From UBA868 sp016776875 (GTDB lineage: Bacteria; Pseudomonadota; Gammaproteobacteria; Arenicellales; UBA868), in contig CP179198.1 of the NCBI GenBank assembly GCA_051201585.1, positions 248,001 through 312,000 of the forward strand: a DNA stretch of 64,000 nt, read 5' to 3'. Below are positions 44,272 through 53,971 of this stretch, piece after piece. The notes under the pieces are model-generated. The model did no database searches. It was not told the DNA's origin and saw nothing but the letters and a program-made list of their open reading frames with translations. The number at the start of each line of letters is the position of its first letter. Position 1 is the first letter of the stretch. A program made the position numbers and the translations under genes.

Positions 44272-45840
44272 ATGTCATCAGATTGGACCCATCAGGAACT
44301 TGTACAGGGCATCTGGAATAAAGATTGCGCGCTTTGGAGTTCTGATCCGACGATACAGTCAACGATTGCTGAGCGCTTAGGCTGGCTCGACAGCCCACGA
44401 TGGCTGTTGGAGAATGCTGATTCACTCTCTGAGTGGGCGCGAGAGATGACGGGCCGCGGTTTCAATCAGGTCATCTTGGTGGGCATGGGTGGATCGAGTC
44501 TCGCGGCTGAAGTGCTTGTTGACGTGTTCGAGTCGACAAATCACGCCTCCGTGACGGTACTGGATAGCACCCACCCTGACGCAATCACTGAACTATTGAT
44601 CAATCGAGCGTGGTCCAGAATTTTATTTGTATTTGCGTCGAAGTCAGGCACAACGATTGAAGTTCAAAGTTTATGTAGCTGGGTGCTGGACAATCTGGAA
44701 GAACAAGGTGTAGCTGAACCGGGTTCCCAGTGCGTTGCCATTACGGATCCAGGCACGCCGCTTGCTGCGTTGGCCGTTCAACGGTGTTTTCTGGACTGCA
44801 TAGAAAGTCCATCCGATATTGGAGGGCGTTTTTCAGCGCTAACCGCATTTGGCATGGCGCCGGCCGCTCTTTCCGGGGTGCCGATTCATCGGCTAGCCGA
44901 CAACGCACGGCAAATGTCTGAACGCTGCCAAGGAGTCGATGTAGGTGAGAATCCTGGTCTGGCTTTAGGTCAGTGGCTCGCGACACAGATCAACGCAGAT
45001 CGGGACTGCCTACAAATATATGCGGACGAGTCTTTCCAGTCTCTTGCGGCCTGGCTTGAGCAATTGATCGCCGAGAGTCTAGGCAAGAACGGAAAAGGAT
45101 TGCTGCCGCTCGGTAATGCGATGCCTGCAGCTCCATCCAGTCGACTGGCGCGTATTAATTTAGGGTCATCATCTGACGATCAATTTTGGCAACGGGTGGA
45201 TAACGTTGAAGATCCAGTGCCCTCGTTTAAGATCGTTCTGGATGAACCTGAAGATATCGCCGGGGAGTTTTTTAGATGGAGTTTTGCGACGGCGGTTGCC
45301 GCAGCATTGATTGGGGTTAACCCGTTTGATGAGCCGGATGTCTCGGCTAGCAAGAAAATAACCAGAGACCTTCTTGACGCTCAAGAACTTACAACAGAGC
45401 CAACGGTCGTCCCGGTTGCTGAACTGGCAGCTACACTTCAAAGTGCGGGTTCCCGCAGTTATCTGGCGGTGCTCAATTATTTGCCGTCCGATCCCACGGT
45501 CAACGATATGCTCGACGAATTTGCGCAGTCGGTCCGAGATCGTTTTGGATTGCCAGTTTCGGTCAATGCGGGTCCGAGATATCTACATTCCACGGGCCAG
45601 CTTCATAAAGGAGGCCCTGATCACGGTGTTTTCCTTTTTGTATATGGCGAACCTTTACAAGATCTTGATATTTTTGCTGAGGATTTTGGTTTTGCGGCAC
45701 TCAATCAGGCTCAGGCAATGGGGGACTGCGCAGAGCTCTCGAGGATTGGTCGATCTGTTTGTTGGATCAATCTGGATGGGCCACGTTTTGCTCAAATGCA
45801 AAGGCTGCGCGCAATTCTGAGAGAGTGCCTGGACTGGTGA
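44272..45840 (+). CDS. pgi: Glucose-6-phosphate isomerase
   Basis: A 522-residue PGI family protein. The SIS folds are visible: VILVGMGGSSLAAEVL, then FVFASKSGTTIEVQSLCS (phosphate-binding Ser-Lys-Ser-Gly-Thr-Thr), and a C-terminal TGQLHKGGPDHGVFLF. The sequence is nearer to the PGI half of transaldolase-PGI fusions and cyanobacterial-type enzymes than to the classic E. coli Pgi. It is a stand-alone protein here. The ATG at 44272 lacks a strong ribosome site. Its stop overlaps the start of the next gene (GTGA). Confidence 0.85.
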   Translation: MSSDWTHQELVQGIWNKDCALWSSDPTIQSTIAERLGWLDSPRWLLENADSLSEWAREMTGRGFNQVILVGMGGSSLAAEVLVDVFESTNHASVTVLDSTHPDAITELLINRAWSRILFVFASKSGTTIEVQSLCSWVLDNLEEQGVAEPGSQCVAITDPGTPLAALAVQRCFLDCIESPSDIGGRFSALTAFGMAPAALSGVPIHRLADNARQMSERCQGVDVGENPGLALGQWLATQINADRDCLQIYADESFQSLAAWLEQLIAESLGKNGKGLLPLGNAMPAAPSSRLARINLGSSSDDQFWQRVDNVEDPVPSFKIVLDEPEDIAGEFFRWSFATAVAAALIGVNPFDEPDVSASKKITRDLLDAQELTTEPTVVPVAELAATLQSAGSRSYLAVLNYLPSDPTVNDMLDEFAQSVRDRFGLPVSVNAGPRYLHSTGQLHKGGPDHGVFLFVYGEPLQDLDIFAEDFGFAALNQAQAMGDCAELSRIGRSVCWINLDGPRFAQMQRLRAILRECLDW

Positions 45841-46526
45841 ATCAAGTTCGCGTGATTTCGTTTGATCTTGACGATACGTTATGGGCTATTTGGCCCGTCA
45901 TTGATCGCGCGGAAGCGCTCTTGCATGACCATCTTTGCACACATTTTCCTCGTATTACCGAACACCATGATCGAACCGATCTACGACGACTTAGAAATGC
46001 GCTAAATGAGGAGCGGCCCGATATTGCGCATGATCTGACGGAGCTGCGCAGAGTATCGTTTGAGTCACTGCTAGAGCAGTACGATTATGATACGAACGCG
46101 TCCCATGACCTGGTTGCGCGATTTCTGGAGTTACGCCATGACGTGACGCTTTATCCAGATGTCGTACCCGCACTTGAAATTCTCAGCGACAAATTTACCT
46201 TGATAGCAGTATCGAACGGTAACGCTGATGTATCACGACTGGGAATCGGCAAATTTTTTTCTGGGCAGGTAAGCGCCCGCAGTGTCGGTGTTAAAAAACC
46301 GGATCCAAAAATATTTCAAAAGGCATGTGAAATGGTGAACGCTAAGTCTTTTGAAGTTCTGCACGTCGGCGATCATCCGCTGGAAGATGTTCTGGGCTCT
46401 CAGGAAGCAGGATTGCCAGCGGTTTGGATCAATAGAAGTGGCGATCAATGGCCGCATGATCGACAGACCCATCTTGAAGTGACTGATTTGACCGAACTTG
46501 TAAAGCGCCTGAATCAGGCGCGCTAA
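45837..46526 (+). CDS. HAD phosphatase similar to YigB
   Basis: A 229-residue HAD hydrolase. With the GTG at 45837 (overlapping the pgi stop) motif I is VISFDLDDTLW (Asp10, Asp12). The cap resembles E. coli YigB, including DLRRLRNALNEERPDIAHDL. Motif II is IAVSNGN, motif III region GVKKPDPKIFQKA, and motif IV HVGDHPLEDVLGS. YigB dephosphorylates FMN and the riboflavin precursor amino-ribitylaminouracil phosphate in E. coli. In enterobacteria the gene follows xerC; here it is detached from dapF-xerC (18-20 kb region) and lies after pgi. An earlier in-frame start would fall inside pgi. Confidence 0.82.
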   Translation: MNQVRVISFDLDDTLWAIWPVIDRAEALLHDHLCTHFPRITEHHDRTDLRRLRNALNEERPDIAHDLTELRRVSFESLLEQYDYDTNASHDLVARFLELRHDVTLYPDVVPALEILSDKFTLIAVSNGNADVSRLGIGKFFSGQVSARSVGVKKPDPKIFQKACEMVNAKSFEVLHVGDHPLEDVLGSQEAGLPAVWINRSGDQWPHDRQTHLEVTDLTELVKRLNQAR

Positions 46527-46547
46527 CTTAATTTAAAGGATTCCGCT

Positions 46548-47951
46548 TTGGAGCGTAACGTTGATGTTGCCATTATTGGGGCAGGCACCGCGGGCCTAAG
46601 CGCCATGTCGCAGGTGCGCCAAGCAAAGAAAGACTTTGTTTTGATAAATGGCGGCGAACTGGGTACGACCTGCGCGAGAGTAGGCTGTATGCCCTCGAAG
46701 GCATTAATTCAGGTTGCACATGATCTTCACCGCCGCGAAATTTTTGAACGTGAGGGTATTGAGGGCGGCGCTGGTTTGAGCGTAAATCTTCCTGATGCGC
46801 TGGAGCATGTTCGTGATCTTCGTGACATTCTGGTTGATCGTGTCCTTGCGAATTCAACAGATCAGATGGGTGAAACGTTCATCGATGGGTATGCGCGATT
46901 TGTTGATCCCGGGATTCTTCAGGTCGGTCAGGAAATTATTCATGCCAAGAGCATTGTTATTGCTACTGGCACAAGACCGCTTGTTCCTGATGAGTGGGTC
47001 GACTTTGGTGAGCATATTATTACGAGTGACACGATTTTTGAGATGGAAGATCTGCCCCGATCGATTGCAGTCGTCGGTCTTGGCATTATTGGACTCGAAA
47101 TCGGTCAGGCGCTGTCCCATCTTGGGGTCTCTGTGACAGGAGTTGATCAGCTCGAAACGATTGCAGGTTTGAACGATCCAAGTGCGAGTCAAAGCGCGAT
47201 TGAATTGATGACCCGGACGTTTCCGGTCTGGCTCGGTCATCAGGCGAGACTGACGTCAGAAGGCAGTCAAATTCGAGTGAGTGCAGGCGAGCACTCGGTT
47301 GTGGTCGATAAGGTGCTTGCCGCGATGGGTCGTCGTAGCAACGTTGACTGGCTTTCCATTGAAAACGCCGGCGTGGATCTTAATGAGGCGGGGTTGCCTG
47401 TGTTTGATCCAAATACAATGCAGTGCGGCGAGAGCCGGGTTTTTATCGCTGGTGATATTACGGCCTCAAATCCAGTACTACATGAGGCGACTGATGAAGG
47501 AAGAATCGCAGGGTACAACGCGGCCCGTCAAAACAGTACGGCTTTCAAGAGGAAGACGCCTTTCGCGATTACGTTCACGTCACCAAATATCTGCACGATT
47601 GGCGCCGCTTTTAGTTCGCTTGATCCGGGCACGATTGAGATTGGGGAAATGCGACTGGGCCCGGTGGGCCGCGCTTTAATTATGGGTTTGAATCGGGGCA
47701 TTATTCGGATATACGTTGATAAAACAACGGGAATTCTCAAAGGCGCGACGCTGGTGGCCGCCCGAGGAGAGAATCTGGCCCATCTGTTGGCATGGTGTAT
47801 TGACGAGCAAATGACCGTTCTCCAGTTACTGAGAAAGCCTTTCTATCATCCGACCATGGAGGAGGCGCTCCAGGGCGCACTACGGGATGTGCTGTCCAGG
47901 CTTGATCTCCAAAAAACGGATGTACCGCCCGAACTAGAGGTGCTGACGTAG
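46548..47951 (+). CDS. Dihydrolipoyl dehydrogenase-like flavoprotein disulfide reductase
   Basis: A 467-residue class I disulfide reductase. FAD motif GAGTAGLSAM (11-20), redox site TTCARVGCMPSKAL with Cys42 and Cys47 (CX4C), NAD-binding AVVGLGIIGLEIGQAL, the second FAD motif RVFIAGDIT, and the catalytic His434 in YHPTMEEAL. All functional residues of a dihydrolipoyl dehydrogenase are present. It starts at TTG 46548, which is supported by AAAGGA nine bases before. No E1 or E2 subunits of 2-oxoacid dehydrogenases are adjacent, so its partner complex is unknown; mercuric- or other disulfide-reductase-like activity is possible. Confidence 0.87.
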   Translation: MERNVDVAIIGAGTAGLSAMSQVRQAKKDFVLINGGELGTTCARVGCMPSKALIQVAHDLHRREIFEREGIEGGAGLSVNLPDALEHVRDLRDILVDRVLANSTDQMGETFIDGYARFVDPGILQVGQEIIHAKSIVIATGTRPLVPDEWVDFGEHIITSDTIFEMEDLPRSIAVVGLGIIGLEIGQALSHLGVSVTGVDQLETIAGLNDPSASQSAIELMTRTFPVWLGHQARLTSEGSQIRVSAGEHSVVVDKVLAAMGRRSNVDWLSIENAGVDLNEAGLPVFDPNTMQCGESRVFIAGDITASNPVLHEATDEGRIAGYNAARQNSTAFKRKTPFAITFTSPNICTIGAAFSSLDPGTIEIGEMRLGPVGRALIMGLNRGIIRIYVDKTTGILKGATLVAARGENLAHLLAWCIDEQMTVLQLLRKPFYHPTMEEALQGALRDVLSRLDLQKTDVPPELEVLT

Positions 47952-47964
47952 CCCCGATTAGGAT

Positions 47965-48504
47965 TCAGCGTTTAATGGGTGCGACCGTATCGATAAAAGC
48001 TGGAAATTCCTGTCGCACGCGATCATTAAAAAAACGCTTGAGCGATTGAACAACAACAGGAAAAGCCATCTCGGACCAGGGGATGTCATTTTCTGAAAAT
48101 AGCTCTGTTTCAAGACTTTCAATTCCAGATGCGAATTTTTTTTCCTTGAGGGACGCTCGAAAAATCATATAAACCTGATTAACGTGCGGGATATTAAAAA
48201 CGCCATAAAGCCCGTTAATTTCGACATCTGCGCACGCTTCTTCTAGTGTCTCGCGCGCGGCGGCTTGCTCGATTGTTTCACCGTTCTCCATAAAACCTGC
48301 GGGAATCGTCCAGAGTCCGTATCGGGGTTCGATGCCGCGACGGCAAAGCAGAATTTGCCCCTCCCACTCTGGAATGCATCCCGCAACAATTTTTGGATTT
48401 TGGTAGTGGATGACCCCACATGCATCGCAGACATATCGCTCCTTCGTGTCACCGTCCGGTATTTTGATCGACACGGGATGTGCGCATTGATTGCAGAAAT
48501 TCAT
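47965..48504 (-). CDS. Zinc-ribbon Nudix hydrolase
   Basis: A 179-residue Nudix enzyme. The N-terminal zinc ribbon has CNQC (residues 4-7) and CDAC (26-29), a feature of NADH-pyrophosphatase-like members. After HYQNPKIVAGCI, the Nudix box is GFMENGETIEQAA...ETLEEACADVE. The catalytic glutamates are in ETLEEA. Acts probably on ADP-ribose or NADH. Convergent with the upstream + strand gene, with only 13 bases between them and no hairpin. Confidence 0.88.
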   Translation of the reverse strand: MNFCNQCAHPVSIKIPDGDTKERYVCDACGVIHYQNPKIVAGCIPEWEGQILLCRRGIEPRYGLWTIPAGFMENGETIEQAAARETLEEACADVEINGLYGVFNIPHVNQVYMIFRASLKEKKFASGIESLETELFSENDIPWSEMAFPVVVQSLKRFFNDRVRQEFPAFIDTVAPIKR

Positions 48505-48638
48505 ATTTGTCTAGCTCTTATCTCGTCACCACTATAGCATCGCTTTTATTGGAGATTGAGATGCAGTTTATGACGATATTATGCGGCTCCGCCATTGAAA
48601 AATTCGTGATAACAGGGACAATTAGGGCATGAAAGCAA

Positions 48639-49040
48639 ATGAGCATAAAAACAATGTCTGAAGATCAACCGTCGCTGCAGCAGAATGTATTTGGCGAGCC
48701 TATTGGTTTATGCTCTGAAACGCCGTTGACCGGCTGGTTTCGAGATGGCTGTTGCAACACCGATGAGAATGATCGCGGCATGCATACCGTTTGCGCGAAG
48801 GTAAGCGATGAATTTCTCAACTGGTTAAAGGAAGACGGAAATGATCTCATTACGCCGCATCCGGAGTTTGGATTCCCAGGGCTGAAAGCGGGAGATAGCT
48901 GGTGTGTGTGTGCGGGTTCTTATGCGCGGGCCATTGAGGCGGGCGTGGCTTGCAAGATTTATTTGTCCCGAACGCATATCGGGACATTACAACTTATTCC
49001 AATCGAAAAACTCAAACCATTTGCACTGGATTTATCTTAA
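48639..49040 (+). CDS. DUF2237 family protein
   Basis: A 133-residue small protein of DUF2237, recognised by NVFGEPIGLCSETPLTGWFRDGCC, DRGMHTVCAKV, and FPGLKAGDSWCVCA, with conserved cysteines in these motifs. The family is widespread and of unknown function. ATG 48639 follows GAAAGCAA; a second ATG 15 bases later is also possible. It lies 82 bases before the tRNA gene. Confidence 0.88.
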   Translation: MSIKTMSEDQPSLQQNVFGEPIGLCSETPLTGWFRDGCCNTDENDRGMHTVCAKVSDEFLNWLKEDGNDLITPHPEFGFPGLKAGDSWCVCAGSYARAIEAGVACKIYLSRTHIGTLQLIPIEKLKPFALDLS

Positions 49041-49122
49041 GTTCTCGCAAAGAATCATCAGATCCGCTTGACGAAAGCGCGTCGGTGAATTGTAATCAGT
49101 GTCCCGCTAGTGTTGTCCTGAT

Positions 49123-49198
49123 GGCCAGGTAGCTCAGTTGGTAGAGCAGTGGACTGAAAATCCTCGTGTCGGTGGTTCGATTCCGCCCCTGGCCACCA
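49123..49198 (+). tRNA. tRNA-Phe (GAA)
   Basis: Seventy-six bases. The acceptor stem GGCCAGG pairs with CCTGGCC, discriminator A and encoded CCA (49196-49198). The D-loop AGCTCAGTTGGTAGAGC, anticodon arm GGACTGAAAATCC with anticodon GAA, and T-arm GGTGGTTCGATTCCGCC are all canonical. No other tRNA lies in the window. Confidence 0.97.
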
Positions 49199-49368
49199 TA
49201 TTTCTTCAAGAAGACCCGCGTTAGTTTGAAGCGACTATTTTTTTTCGAATATTCTTTTGAGTGTGATATTCGGGGTTTTTATCTTGCGAATCGAGCGTGA
49301 TTTTTAACTATGCATTCACGTTGGTACCGGAGTGGATTTACTGCAGTGCTGAGAAGCAACAGCGTAGG

Positions 49369-49853
49369 TTAGGTGTTTACTCTTTTACGGCTAGACCACT
49401 TTGCAAGTATTGCCCGCGGGTCGCCCTCGTCCCCCACATTATTCTCTTTTCCGGTTCTTGGTGCGGTTAATTCGACAACGTAGCCGTTTGGATCGCGAAA
49501 GTAGATTGAATCAATGAAACCGTGATCGGATATGCCGCGTACAGGTATTCCGGCTGATTTGCCTTTAGCTATCATGGGTTCAAGGTGCGCACGATCAACC
49601 GCGACTGCAATATGCAGATCAAAGTCGCGTTGTTCTTTAAAATCAAACGGCGTATCCGGATCGTCAAAAAAAGCCAGGAAAGAGCCATCTCCCATTTGAA
49701 AGAAAGTATGGAGCACTCTTGTTTCACGACCTGATTTTGTAGTGTTGATCTCCAGAGCGCCGGCAAACGGCAGGCCCAGAAAGTCCTCATAAAAGCTCGG
49801 GTTTCTTCCGAGTCCCGGCAGCGATAAGCGGCATGATGAAGGCCTTTGATCAT
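49369..49853 (-). pseudogene. VOC/glyoxalase family protein, one-base frameshift
   Basis: About 160 residues when repaired. The N-terminal half in one frame is IKGLHHAAYRCRDSEETRAF, after which the frame continues in noise; the other frame resumes with FLGLPFAGALEIN and runs through LHTFFQMGDGSFLAFF, the metal-site strand DFDLHIAVAV and YFRDPNGYVVELTAP to 49369. Adding one A on the + strand to the run at 49791-49794 (a T in the coding run AGCTTTT) gives ETRAFYEDFLGLPFAG, the classical VOC motif. I put the start at ATG 49853; upstream in-frame starts overlap pilE. It ends the pilus operon but looks unrelated in function. Confidence 0.82.
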
Positions 49854-49936
49854 TTGAGTACTCGCTGTGACGGGTGTGTTGCTAATGAGACGTTTTCGTT
49901 GGGCGTGTGTACTTTTGATAGTTGCGTCATAACGAA

Positions 49937-50359
49937 TCACCAGCATTTTGCGGGCTCATCTCCGGTCGCGCCCTGAACGCCTAGATGCGTTAATGTTAGG
50001 CTAGCGCACTGGGCATCGTTAGTTTTTTGTGCGCCTTGTGGCACGGCAGAGAGCGTGAACGTGGTTGAAGCCAGAGCCCCTGTCACCGAATAAAAGCCTT
50101 CAGGAGATGACTGATCGATGATGGCGGTAGCGCCATCGGTCGCTACCAAAGAACAACCGCTCTTGTTGTAGGCCGAGTATTGCGTATAGCAGCGCTCAAG
50201 TTCCTGAGCGACTTGAAAAAGCATGGTTTGACCATCTGTTCTTTTGGCTCGGGTCACGTAGTCGCTGTACATCGGTAGTGCGATCATTGCCAGAACGCCG
50301 ACGATCACGATCACGATCATGAGTTCGATCAAGGTAAAGCCAGTTTGTTTTTTGTGCAT
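49937..50359 (-). CDS. pilE: Type IV pilin-like minor pilin PilE
   Basis: A 140-residue prepilin. The leader and helix are KKQTGFTLIELMIVIVIVGVLAMIALPMYSDYV, with the cleavage Gly7 and methylated Phe8, and Glu at the fifth mature position. The C-terminal region has cysteines for a disulfide (CYTQYSAYNKSGC, AQC, CW). It is the last gene of the fimT-pilV-pilW-pilX-pilY1-pilE cluster, following pilY1 by 45 bases. Genes in this position usually encode PilE minor pilins that prime pilus assembly. Confidence 0.9.
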   Translation of the reverse strand: MHKKQTGFTLIELMIVIVIVGVLAMIALPMYSDYVTRAKRTDGQTMLFQVAQELERCYTQYSAYNKSGCSLVATDGATAIIDQSSPEGFYSVTGALASTTFTLSAVPQGAQKTNDAQCASLTLTHLGVQGATGDEPAKCW

Positions 50360-50404
50360 GACGATATTCTATAGAGATTACTTTGTGTTTAAGCAAGTTG
50401 TGCG

Positions 50405-53400
50405 TCAGTCCGGGAAAAGGTGTTCCCACGAGAGCCGGCCCGAGACGCGACTCACATTTGACTGAAGCAGTGTGTCTTCAATTTTTGACACCTCATCGGT
50501 GCCACTACCCGGTGTAAATCGCCGGTTGCCGATAATTGAAGGACCCGCAGGCATGCCTTGTTCTTCTTCGAGTTTCTTGCCGGCATAGCCAATGTTTTCG
50601 GGCGATCCTGTTTCCCCTTCGCCTTTGATCCCGCTTACGCTGGCGGTATCACCTTTGATCGCGATTACACCATCTTCATTGAAATCGAAGACCGGACTCT
50701 CCGGGCTACCGCCATTTTCCATCTTGACTGACATTTCCCAACCGCTACCACCTGAGGCGCACACACTGATATCCGGGATCACCGTGTTAAAAAACACCAG
50801 ATCTCCCCGGATGAGCGCTTCTGCGATGACTCGTTCTCCAGAAGACGGGAGATCGATTACCCATCCGTACTGCTTGCCTGTTGTTAGCTCGTATTCGACT
50901 TTAAGCCGTGGATTTAACACCCTTGCTTTTTTAGATGCATCATCGAGCAAGAACTGCTGCGTTGCGAGATCAGCGCGGGTCAGATCTGCTTTTGCGACAT
51001 CCCAAATGGCATAAAAAGATTGTTGGCCGGTTAACGTCTTATCAGCATCTTTCAGGAACTGCCCGGTGCCAAAAAATATCATCAGGTTGGGATCTTTTCC
51101 GGTCGCATCAGTTGGGTGTTTGGTCACCGTCGGCTTTATTGTTATCGACTGGCCGGCACTTCCCGAAAATAGTGGACGACTGCCGTAAGCCAGTCCCCAC
51201 AAATTTTGATCCTGGCTTGATAAATCAAATGCCCAAAGGTGGCCATTTAGATCACCTGCGTAAACCCGATCCGCAGTGCCGTTGTTATCAAGATCAATTA
51301 CCGCCGGAGAAAACAGACCGTTACGGTCGCCGATTGATCCAACACCAGTTGGGATCCGAATGTAATCCGTGCCATAGGACCAGATTCCATCAAGCCCTCC
51401 GTCGAGATAAATAATGAAAAGTTGCGACTGCCCGCCCGTGCCGTCCGTCGCGCTATCGTCAAGTCCGTTTCCGGTAATCGCGGCCCACCGACCGTTGTTC
51501 ATTAGGACAATCGTGGGCTTGCTGAATGTGTAACCGAGGTGAGCATCATGTTGATCTGTGAATTCCCAGAGCACAATATCGCTCGCGTTTGATTCTCGAA
51601 AGGTGTCGGGATCGGTAATATCTAGAGCAAAAAGACCGCGTCCCCCACCACCTTGGATGCCAGCGAGTATCGTTCGCCACTGTTCAGTTCGACCGGTTTT
51701 AATATAGGCATCGCTAATCGTAGGCGTGCCATCAACATAAAGGCTGTTGTGATTGAAATTGGGATCTGTCAGGCGATGATATCCAGCATTGATACGGGTG
51801 CTGAATAAATTGCCAGGCGCATATGCGATAAGCTCTTCGCCGCGGGTAGCGCTAAAGCCGTGCAGGAAGCCGTCGTTTGCGCCCACATAAACGACAGGGG
51901 TACGATTCTGCTGGCTCGCGGCAAAATTTGAATATTTATTTGCCCCGGTTGGAAAGCCACGACCGCTATCTGGCCACGGCTGCTGTGGTGCGCCGACATA
52001 AACTGCGCTTGAGTGCCAGATGTCCCCAAGTACACTACCCCGCACTCGATAACCAAATCCTTTTCCCTCATGTGCCCGACTGCCACGAAGATACTGGAGT
52101 CGCGTCGCGCCTTTCGAGACATTACCGAGAGTGCCATTTGGCTCTGTTCGGAGATCATTTTGTTGTTCGGATGTGAGCTGGCCCCAGACGAGCGGAACGC
52201 CCTCGATTCGTCCTCGTTGTTTCCCGAGTGTCAATATTGTGCGGCTGCCGGCGCCTTGGCGGTCAAGTCGATCGGCGGCACTCCAGACCTTATCGCCAAT
52301 TGAGCCGTTTTCTTGGTTCAAGTCGTAGGCAATGAGATCGCCCGACCAATCTTTGGCATTAAAAAGCTCTGGTAAACGCGAGTGTCCTCAGTAATTGAAG
52401 ACACGTTGAAAGAAACGGCTGCGGCTGAGCCCGACTGCGCCATTCCACCCGCTACTGCATCAAGAATTGCGTTAACAGTGCCGGCGGTACCGCTGACCCG
52501 ATTAGTCAGAGACCCTCCAGTTGATTCAGTGATCGAGGTCGCCTGACCTTTCTTGCTTCCGTCCCAAACACAACGTCCAGAGCGGCCGTCCCGATAATAG
52601 TCAATACCCGAGTGCTCGCTGTAGGAATTTATTCCTGCGACGACTACATTATTAGACTGTAGCGCTTTGGTTGCTTCGGTGATGTCAACAGTGGTACTCC
52701 ATGAGCACGCATCACCAAACCATACAATGATTCGACCCGAATCCTCTCTCCAGCCGACGTCATATCCGCTTGCGTAGCCATGATCCGAACAGCTTGCGCC
52801 AGAATAAAGAGGATCAATACAAGCCCCATCTGTGGATTGGCCACCAGTTGCGAGTTGCTGTAGCGCGAAAAGATTTGCCTCTGCCCAATCACCACCGCAC
52901 CCCCCGGGGCTGCTGCAGGGTCGCCATTCGTTCATGCCGCGACGGGTTAGCGTCTTGGAGTCGGTGAGTGGCTGATTAATTCGAAAGGCTTTCTGGGCGG
53001 CGGCTTTTTTTTGCGCTTCAGTCGGTTCTCTACTAATGCATTGTGAGGGCCAGTAGCGCGCGCAGTAGCCGCTGGGGTTTTCGCATATATAGCGATTACA
53101 CCACGAATAAGGGCAGGATTTACGGTGACAGTACCAAATCGAAGAACCGCCCGCGACATACTCGCGTGGATCTCCCCAGTAAGTTGCTACCGCATAGCGG
53201 GTATCAATTCCTGCAAATCGCGGGTCGCCTCCTGAAATAGCATCAAGAATGCTTTGGGCGTTTCGCTTTGTGCTATTGATGGGTCCACCCATGCTGCCGG
53301 TGTTATCCATGAGAAAGGTAACATCTGCTCGACAGGCGCTTGCGTCTGAGACCGACTGCGCGAAACTAGATCTTGAAAAAAAGCCAATGGCTAGGATCAG

Positions 53401-53442
53401 GCTGAGACACAGAAATCGCTTGAATGTGATCACAGGAATCAT
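50405..53442 (-). pseudogene. pilY1: Type IV pilus tip-associated protein PilY1, one-base frameshift
   Basis: About 1010 residues when repaired. The N-terminal frame (53442-52318) carries a signal peptide ending near SSFAQS, a von Willebrand A domain with the MIDAS start DVTFLMDNTGSMGG, a six-cysteine stretch at residues 105-135, and VYQSF before it breaks. The other frame (52321-50405) takes over with KDWSGDLIAYDLNQENG and gives the C-terminal beta-propeller: PVVYVGANDGFLHGFSA, LFALDITDPDTF, YAGDLNGHLWAFDL. Adding one base to the T-run (plus-strand A5 at 52361-52365) gives SFFNAKDWSGDLIAYDL. PilY1 is needed for pilus biogenesis and adhesion. It sits between the unknown gene at 53468 and pilE. 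Confidence 0.9.
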
Positions 53443-53467
53443 GACGGAATTTTAAGTGCTGATAGGG

Positions 53468-53953
53468 TCATTCAAAAACAAGTTTTGGAAGATCGGGATA
53501 AATCACCTGCTGACCTTCGGGGAAAGCAAGACCCTCAATTGACGGGGTCGAGAGGAGCGAGAACAGGTTGATATCGATAGCGGATAATGATTGATTATGC
53601 TCACAAAAGAACTCCCATCCTGCGCTAATACCGCCGCCCGTACCTGGCTTGGGCGATAGTCGAATGATGTCACCGGCCTCCAGCCGGCAGCCTGCTGCTT
53701 CGTCCAAAGAAAAAGCGGTTCGGTAATCATCTAAAGCAGATTGGATTGCATCAAGTAACTCGTCAGGGTTATCGGTCTGTGCGGCAACAGCGCTCAGGGG
53801 TATTCCCATATTGACGAGAAGATTCTGACCCGCCTTGGCCGCACTAATCGTTACTCGTTCGAAAGGATTAACTTGACCCGCAGCAGGGGCTAGATTCAGC
53901 AGAAACGCCATGATTAACGTAACTGGTTTTAGAATATTCATCAATCGATCCAA
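53468..53953 (-). CDS. Secreted protein of unknown function between pilX and pilY1
   Basis: A 161-residue protein with a signal peptide (PVTLIMAFLLNLAPAAGQV). I do not recognise it firmly. The pattern AAGCRLEAGDIIRLSP, WEFFCEHNQSLSAIDINLFSLLS and EGLAF--GQQVIYPDL resembles the beta-strand repeats of DUF2796/ZrgA zinc-uptake proteins, with two cysteines in the same places. It lies 18 bases after the end of pilX and 25 bases before pilY1, so it is probably in the pilus operon. If real, it is an extra component of the minor-pilin complex. A role in metal binding is only suggested by the weak similarity. Confidence 0.7.
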   Translation of the reverse strand: MDRLMNILKPVTLIMAFLLNLAPAAGQVNPFERVTISAAKAGQNLLVNMGIPLSAVAAQTDNPDELLDAIQSALDDYRTAFSLDEAAGCRLEAGDIIRLSPKPGTGGGISAGWEFFCEHNQSLSAIDINLFSLLSTPSIEGLAFPEGQQVIYPDLPKLVFE

Positions 53954-53971
53954 GTTGGCATATGTGCTTAT

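Noticed and set aside
45374..45820. A 148-codon open frame inside pgi in another frame
   Set aside because: Overlaps conserved pgi sequence completely and has no domain.
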